A DNA stretch of 64,000 bases from Plecoglossus altivelis (Eukaryota > Chordata > Actinopteri > Osmeriformes > Plecoglossidae), in assembly GCA_036571765.1 (NCBI GenBank), contig BROE01000007.1:11604988-11668987 (forward strand), written 5' to 3'. Below the pieces are notes generated by a model. It searched no databases. It was not told the origin of the DNA and saw nothing but the letters and a program-made list of their open reading frames with translations. The translations under genes and the position numbers were made by a program. Of this stretch, positions 54,951 to 64,000 are shown piece by piece; within the stretch, counting starts at the first letter, position 1; each line of letters opens with the position of its first letter.

Positions 54951-55895
54951 CATAACAGTGAATATATTTATTACCATTATAGAAGATAATTAATGTTAAC
55001 AATAATAATTACAAAGGCATTTTCACTATACTACTATATTCTGGACCTGCTCATATTGAGTCAGAGAGGAGAATGGGAAACAGTTTCATATATACGTTTT
55101 TAAAATATTGTGTCCACCCCACAATGAAGCACAGTTCATATCATCCACTGAATAAGAAGGTGAAGAACCTCATGTAAAAAAGAAAAAAAGAAAAAAACTG
55201 TTGCAGAGGGGGAGGTCATTTTAGGGAGATGCGGCTGAACTGAGGTACAGGTGCTTACTGTCCTTAAAAAGAGACTTTGAATCTTCATGTTTCGCCAATA
55301 ATCGGACTCCTCGCAACTCGAGAAGACAAAGGAAAAATCATTCAAACACACCAAGCCGCCCTCCATATTCTTTTGCTCTTATCCACAAAACAGTCAAACA
55401 GGGTTGATTATAACGCAAAGGGCTTCATATGATCCCAGGAGTTGAAACTAAAAAAGAGGAAAGGATGAGCCAGTCCATACAGAAAGTGAACCTTCCTCTG
55501 CCAAACTTAAAAAGGCTCACTTAACATTATCATGTTAAAACTGAAGGGGGGAGGGGGCGACCAGATCACTGCCTCTTCAAACAGAACCACCATTATCACG
55601 TATCATACAGGATTCTCAACAGCATTCTTAAAATAAAAAATACACTAGGATGCACAGAAATCATGTACCATTGCACTGATAGAACCGTTGTGGATAATAT
55701 ACCGAGTCCTTCTGGCAAGTCACAACGTTCCTCCCAAAGTCGAACACACGCGTCCTTTGAGAGCCGGGTGTCGAGTTTTTGAGAGGAGGAGGGGAGGGGG
55801 AGGGGGGAGGTCTCCTCCTGTCAGAGAGCAGAGTAAGAGCAGCACAGGAACCATGAACATTTCCCCCTTCCCCCCACCTCAGGTGTGTCCTAGTA
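54951..55895 (-). other. fbrs: fbrs 3' untranslated region
   Basis: Runs from the stop codon at 55898-55896 to a canonical AATAAA on the minus strand at 54967-54972. It is AT-rich apart from a G-rich stretch at about 55780-55810, and no gene was seen within it. Confidence 0.6.
54967..54972 (-). terminator. Probable fbrs poly(A) signal AATAAA
   Basis: The plus strand reads TTTATT. It is the first canonical signal I noted below the fbrs stop codon. Confidence 0.45.
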
Positions 55896-57516
55896 CTATC
55901 TGGACTCTCCGTCCTTATGGGTGCTGTACAGAGCCAGGTCACCTGGGCCGAGTCTGGAGCCGCGAGGCGGGGTAGCGGACCTGCTAGCCACCGAGGGAAT
56001 CAGGGGCGGAGGACCGCCGACAGCCAACGCCCCCACCAGGCCTGCGGGGGACTTTCCCAGGATGCCGTTGGGCATGTGGTGCGGGTGCAGGGCCCCGATG
56101 CGGGAGTAGAGGCCAGGGTGGTGGGGCGAGGGGTTGGAAGCTCCAGGCTGGAGGTGGGAGTGAGAGAGCAGGCCAGGGTGGAGCTGCTCCAGGTGGGCGG
56201 CGTGAGAGTGGTTTTGGAGGTGGGAGCCGGAGAGGTGCGGGTGGGGATGCATCCCGAAGTAGCGCGCCCTCTCAAAGTCTTCCCTCATGATCTGAGCTCG
56301 CTGGTCCTCGTCCATGAGGCTGCCGCTCGGAGGCCCCAGGTGGGGCGGCCTGTCGAAGTGATGGGCCATCAGGCCGAACTCCTGCCGGACGGAGGTGGGG
56401 GCGGAGGAGGTGGAGGTCTGGGGGTGGTGGGGGTTGGCTCCGACAGCCGCCGCCATGGCTGCCCTCTCAGCCTCCAGGAAGCGCTGGGCGTGCTGGTGCT
56501 GGAGCAGTCGGGCCAGGTGAGGGTCGGAGCGGAGGGCAAGGTGAGGGTCTGAGCGGAGGGCGAGGTGAGGGTCGGAGCGCATTGCCATGGCTTCCCTCCG
56601 CTGCTGCTGTTGCTGCTGAGCTGCCAGCTCCCTCCAGGGGTCCCATGAGGGGAAGCCGTGGGGGTGCTGGGGGTGCCCTTGGGGCGGTCCATGGGGGTGA
56701 GAGGCAAACCGTTCCCCTCCTGGACCGATCACCAAGCCCCCAGCGCTGGCCGCACTTCCCAGGTAAGCCTCGATGGCGGCCTGAGCCCTGGAGCGCTCCA
56801 GCAGGGATAGGTGATGGTGGGAGGGCTGGTGCTGGGTGGGGGGAGGCAGGGGGACCCCAGGTGTGGGCGTCAGTGAGTGAGAAGAGGAGGAAGGCGTGGC
56901 AGAGCGATGGTGGTGCGGGCGGCTGTTAGGCCGGTCGTAGTTATGGCTGGGCACAGGTGGAGGCGGCAGGGAGATGGGGATATGCTCTGGTTCCTCCTTC
57001 CGCTCCTCTTTGACTTTGACCGGAGGGAGGAGGGTCGGTTTGGGGACGGGGGTTGTGGTCCGGTCAGGCTTCTTGCCCTGGGCCAGAGAGGTGACAGTGG
57101 CCGAGGATGAGGTGGGGTGGCCCGCATCTCTTTGGGAGGTGTGTGGGGACTCGTTGTGGTGGCTGTGAGCAGCAGAGGGCTGCTGCTGCTGTCTGGGGTA
57201 CAGGTCCAGGGGAGAGGGGGCAGAGGGGCCAGAGGGCGGGGGAGTGGTGAGCACCGAGGAGGAGGAGGATCGCGGCCTCTCTCGGTCGGCCACTAAAGAG
57301 GAGGCGCCCGGCGCTCTCGAAGAGACGGTGTGAGGAGGTCTCCTGTCCGTGTCTCGGTCCCGGCTCCCGCTGCGGGTCAGGTCCTCGCCGGGCCCGTTCG
57401 CCGCCATGGGACCGCCATGCCCGTTCATGTGGGAAACGGGCGTGTTGCTGCGGAGCTTCAGAGGAGGGGCCACCGGCGACATTCGCACGGGCGGCCGACC
57501 ATACAGCATGTTGTCC
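55896..57516 (-). CDS. fbrs: fbrs last exon
   Basis: A 1621-base terminal exon with acceptor TCTCTCAG and stop TAG. It begins DNMLYGRPPVRMSPVAPPLK and has VKVKEERKEEPEHIPISLPP (family-conserved), a poly-Gln run and three tandem RSDPHLAL heptad-like repeats. It ends with DQRAQIMREDFERARYFGMH, HHMPNGILGKSP and the conserved AUTS2-family close ATPPRGSRLGPGD. His/Pro/Ser-rich low complexity dominates. Confidence 0.92.
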
Positions 57517-60500
57517 CTGAGAGAGAGAGGGAGCATCGTGAGGCAGAGAAACACGACTTGGCAGCGATATTCTGAGGTTCAAAAACATCCAACGTCAAGC
57601 TACACAAACTGAGGACGAGGTGTCATACCTGTCTTTTTCATCTTTGATGTGAAGGATTTCTCGCCTCTCCATCTCCTTTCCTCTGTCCCTCTCGTCCCTC
57701 TTGTCGGCTCCTTTGGCCCAGCTCGGCCCGGCCGTGAAGTTGGGAGGGCCCCCGTGCAGGCGATTCCAGGGGTCGTGAGGGTTGTTCAGGCCCCCAACCA
57801 CACCAGCAGGAGAGTCCTTGTGGCCAAACACCGAGCTGCCCGCTGTGACAGGATAACATTCAAAACGCGTTATTACCAGTTAGCTTGTGCTAACCACTTA
57901 GCTTGTGCTAACCAGATATGATTATGCGTGCCAGTTTAAGGCCTGACTTGTCTTAAGAGCAGGACAGGATGTTTTCTTTGGACGTACCCAGTGTGGGGCT
58001 GCCCAGTCCTCCAAAGGCACTGGACCCCAACGCTCCCAGAGGGGTGAAGGGGGGAGAGCGCCCGTAAGGGTCTGATACACACCAAGCAAACAGAGAAACG
58101 GAGGTGGAAGGTCTGGTATGAGTAAACTACGTTTTGCACACATTTCAGATGTGACACAGAAGAAAAATGGATCCTTAGGTGAGTAAAGAGCCCTGAAGAT
58201 ATGTTCATCGAGTGACACACAGACTGAACCCTTTGAAAGGAGCATCTTACCCAAGTGCGCCCCCGGAGTGAGGAAAGAGGAGTGGGGCGTGGATGGAGGG
58301 ATGAAGGGGGATGAGGATGGGTTGACTCCACCTGAGAGGAGAGGCACCACAACGTAAACCAACGATCTCAAACTGCCAAGACAAGACACCTCTGTCCAGA
58401 CGCCACAGTGGACATCAGGGTTCATACCATTACATGTTTCCCACAACACATCAATTACTCATGTGCATCAAAAAAGAACCTAATATTCCTAATACCAGAC
58501 TCGAATCTTGCTGGGCTAGATGAAGGAAGATACATACCAGGGGCTGTGAACAGGCTGGCAGGCCTGGTGAGGTCATGGGCCGGAGGAAGCCCCCCTCCCA
58601 AGGGCCCCAGCCCCGCTCCCAGGGGCCCCAGCCCCCCTGCGCCCGGAAGACGAGCTAGCAACTCGTTACGGAAGTCCAGCTTGTGAGGATCTGCATGCAT
58701 CAACTGAGAGAGCAGGAAGGAGACCAGTGAAAAACGTGATCAACATCCCAGGTTAGACACATGGTCCCTGAGCAGGCCTGTGATCCAGGCCTGTGATCCA
58801 GGCCTGTGATCCAGGCCTGTGATCCAGGCCTGTGATCCAGGCCTGTGATCCAGGCCTGTGATCCAGGCCTGTGATCCAGGCCTGTGATCCAGCCCTGTGA
58901 TCCAGGCCTGTGATCCAGCCCTGTGATCCAGCCCTGTGATCCAGCCCTGTGATCCAGCCCTGTGATCCAGCCCTGTGATCCAGCCCTGTGATCCAGCCCT
59001 GTGGATCCAGCCCTGTGATCCAGCCCTGTGATCCAGCCCTGTGGATCCAGCCTGTGATCCAGCCCTGTGATCCAGCCCTGTGATCCAGCCCTGTGATCCA
59101 GCTTGTAGCTACGCACCTTGACTTTCTTCTGATGGCTTAGAATCATCCAGGCCACGTGTACATGCATCGCACACCACTTTCCTGGCTTCTGCACGGGAGG
59201 AACACAGAACGTTATCAACCTGAGTCCTCCAAGACTCAACTTTCACTCAAGCTTTTGCACTCAAAGAGTCAGATGCCAATGTCTTGTAGGCTATTCCTCT
59301 GTACTGTACTGCCATCAAAACAACAAGAGGCTTTCGTGATCTTCAGGAGAAGCAGAGATTAGTAAAGCGAATATCTCTTGTATTGGTCAGTGCAGTTTTC
59401 CTGCAACCTTTTAAAGCGTGNNNNNNNNNNNNNNNNNNNNNNNNNNNNNNNNNNNNNNNNNNNNNNNNNNNNNNNNNNNNNNNNNNNNNNNNNNNNNNNN
59501 NNNNNNNNNNNNNNNNNNNNNNNNNNNNNNNNNNNNNNNNNNNNNNNNNNNNNNNNNNNNNNNNNNNNNNNNNNNNNNNNCAGGCCTGTGATCCAGGCCT
59601 GTGATCCAGGCCTGTGATCCAGGCCTGTGATCCAGCCCTGTGATCCAGCCCTGTGATCCAGCCCTGTGATCCAGCCCTGTGATCCAGCCCTGTGATCCAG
59701 CCCTGTGATCCAGCCCTGTGATCCAGCCCTGTGATCCAGCCCTGTGATCCAGCTTGTAGCTACGCACCTTGACTTTCTTCTGATGGCTTAGAATCATCCA
59801 GGCCACGTGTACATGCATCGCACACCACTTTCCTGGCTTCTGCACGGGAGGAACACAGAACGTTATCAACCTGAGTCCTCCAAGACTCAACTTTCACTCA
59901 AGCTTTTGCACTCAAAGAGTCAGATGCCAATGTCTTGTAGGCTATTCCTCTGTACTGTACTGCCATCAAAACAACAAGAGGCTTTCGTGATCTTCAGGAG
60001 AAGCAGAGATTAGTAAAGCGAATATCTCTTGTATTGGTCAGTGCAGTTTTCCTGCAACCTTTTAAAGCGTGGGTATGCAGCAAGAACGGAAATGACAAAT
60101 ATTTTCGCAATACGGCCCATCTGTGTGCAAGGGCATTGCATTGATCATGATCCAGAATAAGTGAGTAAGTTAAAGAGTTAGAAATAGTGAGAGGGGAAAA
60201 AACTGGATAAAAAAATAAAAAAAATCATCAGTTTATGCTTACATTACTGACTTTCAACGATGTCCCAAATGGATCAGTTAGCTAAAAGAGAACAGAATCG
60301 TAAACCGTTTTGGTTAACACATTCCAGTCTTTACGACTACGTTTCCATGTTACGCTCCCCTCCTGCGCCGACTAAGAACCCAAGTCTTTGCGAATCATGG
60401 CTAAGCGATCGTGACTCAATCAGTACAGTAGCAACAAAAAAACCTGCAAAAAAAAAAAACCTGTCATCTGCAATTATTGTCATGATGTAGACGTGACGGG

Positions 60501-63500
60501 GCTGGGCAGGTGTCCTTACCCGGGGGTCTTTGGGCTGCAGGTGATGAGGCACAACTCCCAGTCGAGCGTTCATCTCTGGGCCTGCTCCCTGCGGAACAAG
60601 AGGCTGTCACACAGCACACCGTGAGCTGAGAGCCGCACAACACACTCTAGGCTGAGACAACACTTACACTAAGAAACGACAGATATAAATAGGATCTGGT
60701 ATACGAGTACGTGTGTGTATATATCTATATCTATATATCTATATATCTATATATCTATATATATATATCTATATATAGGCAGTCCTCTTTTATAAAAAGA
60801 GGCAGACCTCTGAGATGGTGTTTGCTATGAGACGCCTGTTATCTGAAACAGGCCTTTTTGCCGGCGTCAAAGAGGCGAACAGTGAATTGACTGGGTGACA
60901 CTCACCTTAGGCTGGAAGGCTCCTTGCAGAGAGCCAAAGGGCCCAGCCGGGGGGATGACTGGCTGGATTCCTGGCACTGAAGGGGGGTACTGTGGGAAGA
61001 ACTACATCAGCCACACACAAACACAAACTGGTTAAGACCAGTGGTGCCTTATCTAGTAATATACCCCTGAAGCCTTTTTCTTTCTTTTTTATAATAATTT
61101 TTTTTAAAGGTCGAAAAAACTGAAACGGACCCAAAAAGTGGCGCGGTCAATTTCAGACCTTTCAGTGTTTAGTTAGTCGATAAAAGACCTGTCGTACGTC
61201 AATAGGATATGAAGGAGAACTTACAGTGTGTCGGTACAGCCCCTCCATCTTGCCAGCGTACTTCTCAAACTAAGAGAGGGAAGAGGATGGGTTACATCAC
61301 CTGGGTAAAGGATCACGGCTGGCCTGAACCCTGCTGGGAAATGGAGTTTGTCTGACCCCTCAGATTGTTGTCTTACCAGAGGCGGTGCTGTTGCAGTAGG
61401 GTGCAGGAAAGGCGTGAAGTGTTGGTGCGTGTGTGTGTGCTGGTGCTGGTGATTGTGCTGATGGAACTGGAAGGCCAAGGGTTGGATGCTGGGCTGGGTT
61501 TGGGACGTCCTGCCGGATGAGCCAGAGCTGGAGCTGGATGCAGACGGCCCCCCAGGGGTAGAGCGCCCCGCTCCGCCGTTGGTCTCCGCACCGGGGACAC
61601 TGCGACGGCCCTCTCGCTCTTGGGAGGCGAGGAAGTGAGAGTTCAGACCCTGACGCAGCAAATCCTGGTCTGGGGTACGAGGCAGGTGCGAAGAGCAACT
61701 ATGAGGATGCAGACCTCGACTGGTCTCAGTTATGCTAAGTTGCTAATGCTAAGTGGCACTAAGCTTCACTGGGTGACAAAGACTCGAAACTGTGCGTGAC
61801 TGGATAATGACAACAACCCCCTTCGTCTGCTACTTTGAAATGACAATTATACAGCGGTAGTGCTCGAGACATGAGGGTGGAAGAACCGTGGCCGACCGTA
61901 CCTGCAGCTGCGTGGGAGGACACCTGGAGGAGGGGAGGCGGCGGGGGAAGGCCGGGGGAGGACGTGAACAAGGAGCCAGCCCCTGCTCGTGAGGGGGGGC
62001 GGAGAGACCCTGAGGAGCCTGGGCCTCGGATGAGGGACAGGGACATGTTGGAAGAAGGTGTCGGAGGTCGCAAGGAGGACGAGGTGGCGGACGATGACGG
62101 CGGCTTGACCGAGGCACCACTCCTGCGAAAAGACAGCATTGGTGAAGTTTTGAAAGAATCACCCCCCCCACCCGAAAGGCCACGCCTTAAAGGCGCCCCC
62201 TAAGCCCCTCAGCGCTGACGACCCCAACCAACCTGTTGCTGGTGCCCAGGTTGTAGATGGAGTGGGGCCGCCCAGGGAAGGTGAGGAAGGGCTTGTGTTT
62301 GGAGAGCGAGGGGTTGGGCTCGTGCCGCTGGTGGAAGCCGCCGTTGCCGTTGAGGTGGCCGGGCCGGGAGGAGACGGCGGCAGAGGCCGGGGAGTGAGAA
62401 GGCAGGCAGGAGAAGGAATAAGAGGTAGAAGAGGCAGGCTCAGGGTGAGGTGGCTCCAGGCTCCGCTCCTGGCTCCGCTCCAGTCCAGACACACACGGGG
62501 TGACCATGAGCCGGGACAGGCCACAGCGTGCTGGGAGGGGAGGGCAGGCTTTGGCCATCGAGGAGGCCATGCTCACAGGGGTAGGCTCCATAACTTTGAA
62601 AGGAGAAGCGGTAATCAAATTAGCATCCAGTTCATCTGAAACAGGAAGTGGTCTAGACAGCAATGCCAGTGACTTAATAAGAGTCAGGTTTGTAAGTAGA
62701 TTTTGTGGGCAGTGTGAGCATTTCCAACACATGGCTGATTGAATCCAATCAATACGTCACAAGAATAGACTTCTGGGAGGCGTAAAGCACTAGGAGGGGC
62801 CACTTTACCTTTTCTGGTACTGACAGTGAATGTAGGATCCATGTCGTTGTCAGATGCCTGGAATCCAAAAGGAAACACAGCGCGTTACAAAAGGAAACTG
62901 ACCGTACCTAATCCGATAGAAATCCCAAACTGACATGGAGACGAGACGTAAACAGCACCCACCTTATCTGCTGACTCACTCTCTGTGTCACACTGAAAAA
63001 AGGGTAAGAAACAAACTTTTCACAAATTGAAAGTCTTACATAGAGCTACATTTGGAGTCTAGACAGAGATTTGTTCAATGTCAAATTCAATGCATCGTCA
63101 CTCACAATGTATCCAGTCTCCAAGAGTAGAATCGCTCCACCCTGAGGAAATTATTACAGTGTTACATTTATGGTCACTGACATTCAACTTGTCCTCTGAA
63201 TACAGATCAAGTCCAACTACAGTCATGCATGTGTATAACAGAGTCAATTCAGTGTATTTGTAGCATCACTAGAGTTAATGTGGCCAGCCTAAGCACTGAA
63301 AATAATAAATCCTCTTACTTAGTCCCACAGAGTATACAAACACTTCAGCTGTCATCTTTTTGGCAACTTCACAAGACATAGCATAATTGTTGTTTCTCAT
63401 AAGACACCCAGCAGCCATCCTGTCCCAGTTCCCTGGCTGTGCTGGGACTAGACAACAGGCGTGTGCTAGCACGTTCCCCAGCAGGTCATCTGGTGGGAAC

Positions 63501-63811
63501 GCTCAGGCTACACACACTTCCAAGCGTGAGGAGGTCAGCGGACAAAACCGATTGAATAATCGCACCAAACACCGTTCGACGTTGCCACGGTTACGCGTCG
63601 CACAAGGCCGTCGTTCGTTGCTCACCTTCACGTTGGTCTTTCTTCTCTTCTTTCGGTTCCTGCTCCAGCAGCCGCGGGAGAAGCTGGGAAGGGCCCCGTC
63701 CTCGGCGTCTGTGAGGGCCCCGCCGCCGTTCTCCTCCGGGCTCCTCTTCCTCTTGCTTCCCCTTCCCATGAGCATAGCAGCACGCTGGGTCGGCTTCAGG
63801 GAACAGTCCAT
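55896..63811 (-). CDS. fbrs: Fibrosin (AUTS2/FBRS family)
   Basis: Sixteen coding exons sum to 3654 bp (1217 aa): 63626-63811, 63106-63141, 62963-62992, 62809-62857, 62233-62635, 61902-62122, 61377-61669, 61225-61269, 60906-60989, 60520-60588, 59768-59839 (duplicate at 59117-59188), 58538-58703, 58251-58331, 57988-58071, 57629-57842 and 55896-57516. Hallmarks in order: basic KRKRSPEE and RNRKKRRK stretches; QDLLRQGLNSHFLASQERE; a His/Gln-rich HQHNHQHQHTHTHQHFTPF; FEKYAGKMEGLYRH; GPFGSLQGAFQPK; KPGKWCAMHVHVAW; GHKDSPAGVVGGLNNPHDPW. All are AUTS2-family signatures. Family members join variant PRC1 complexes and regulate transcription. fbrs is chosen over fbrsl1 and auts2 from linkage to srcap. 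The first Met follows an acceptor-like CTCCTCTCAG, so an upstream exon is likely. Confidence 0.9.
58763..59100. repeat. 13-bp minisatellite GATCCAGGCCTGT / GATCCAGCCCTGT
   Basis: About 25 tandem copies. The GGCCTGT variant occupies the left part and the GCCCTGT variant the right part, with two GGATCC insertions. It lies in the fbrs intron between the WCAMHVH exon and the next exon. Confidence 0.96.
59101..59420 (-). repeat. Exact duplicate block beside the assembly gap, copy 1
   Basis: 320 bases containing the 72-bp KPGKWCAMHVHVAW exon (59117-59188), ending exactly at the N run. It appears identical to 59752-60071 (offset 651). It is probably a false duplication created at the gap. Confidence 0.9.
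59421..59580. other. Assembly gap (160 N)
   Basis: Run of N within the fbrs intron. It lies between the two copies of the duplicated exon and inside or next to the 13-bp minisatellite. Confidence 0.99.
59581..59751. repeat. 13-bp minisatellite, second block after the gap
   Basis: The same unit with the same left-to-right switch from GGCCTGT to GCCCTGT variants, about 13 copies. This supports the view that both blocks are one array split by misassembly. Confidence 0.95.
59752..60071 (-). repeat. Exact duplicate block beside the assembly gap, copy 2
   Basis: This copy contains the exon at 59768-59839 and continues into unique intron sequence. It is therefore likely the genuine locus, and is the copy used in the fbrs model. 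Confidence 0.9.
60711..60779. repeat. (TATATC)n microsatellite
   Basis: AT-rich tract of TATATC and TATATA units in an fbrs intron. Confidence 0.93.
62809..63141 (-). other. fbrs: fbrs microexon cluster (36, 30, 49 bp)
   Basis: Three successive small exons encode GGAILLLETGYI, CDTESESADK and ASDNDMDPTFTVSTRK. Together they match the AUTS2-family segment read as TGYFCDSDSDQEEKASD in AUTS2. The first two are phase 0 at both ends and so could be skipped without a frameshift. Confidence 0.8.
63626..63811 (-). CDS. fbrs: fbrs first visible coding exon
   Basis: It starts MDCSLKPTQRAAMLMGRGSK and ends RNRKKRRKTNVK at a GTGAGC donor. Nuclear-localisation-like basic clusters are present. The ATG lies directly after a splice-acceptor consensus, so it may be the start codon of exon 2 or an internal Met. 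Exons further upstream are not recognisable before the window end. Confidence 0.7.
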
Positions 63812-64000
63812 CTGAGAGGAGGAAACCAGCTGTGTTTACACAGAACTGCAAACAATTAGCCAGCTACCGCGCTGGGAACAACAAGCCTGCGTGTTGATTG
63901 ACTTCCTGGTTCTTTCCCATGTGGGGAGGGGGGGGGACATGGAATTGTTGGGGAAAAGGTTAAACCAGAGCTGGATTTGAAGGTTTCAGGTTATGTTGAA

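Overview
The window is vertebrate nuclear DNA, almost certainly from a teleost fish. It shows GT-AG introns, single-copy vertebrate genes, abundant CA/GA/CT microsatellites, and fish-type mobile-element remnants (a Tc1/mariner-like miniature element with TA flanks and a piggyBac-like miniature element). I cannot fix the species. No prokaryotic feature, CRISPR array, rRNA or convincing tRNA was seen. A 160-base run of N at 59421-59580 marks an assembly gap.

Layout, left to right. (1) 220-24693, minus strand: the first three coding exons of a RICH-family BAR/RhoGAP gene, closest to ARHGAP44. Its 23-kb first intron fills most of the left third and is full of simple repeats. (2) 24694-25441: a 748-bp head-to-head interval, a candidate bidirectional promoter with a ZNF143/THAP11-like site. 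(3) 25442-28981, plus strand: a complete syntaxin-4 gene (10 coding exons, 295 aa). Its SNARE-motif exon end has been copied four extra times into the following intron. (4) About 30490-52455, minus strand: a complete srcap gene (SWI2/SNF2-family ATPase of the SRCAP H2A.Z-exchange complex). I resolved 32 phase-consistent coding exons giving about 4325 aa, including a 3-kb N-terminal exon with no counterpart in human SRCAP as I know it. It is tail-to-tail with stx4. (5) 52456-54950: a spacer with the srcap promoter side and two unexplained short open frames. (6) About 54950-63811, minus strand: an AUTS2/FBRS-family gene, called fbrs (16 coding exons, 1217 codons from the first visible Met). It carries an exon duplicated exactly on both sides of the assembly gap. 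Any 5' untranslated or earlier exon lies beyond 64000 or is not recognisable.

The fbrs-srcap order and orientation, with a syntaxin nearby, match human 16p11.2 (FBRS, SRCAP, STX4). They also parallel the paralogous human 12q24.33 set (STX2, EP400, FBRSL1). srcap and the FBRS/AUTS2 family both act in chromatin regulation, whereas stx4 and the RICH-family GAP act in exocytosis, membrane and actin control. There is no operon-like logic. The links are shared promoters and conserved synteny. Exon limits were read by eye from splice consensus and reading phase; the phases close exactly in stx4, srcap and fbrs, but single ends could be off by a base.
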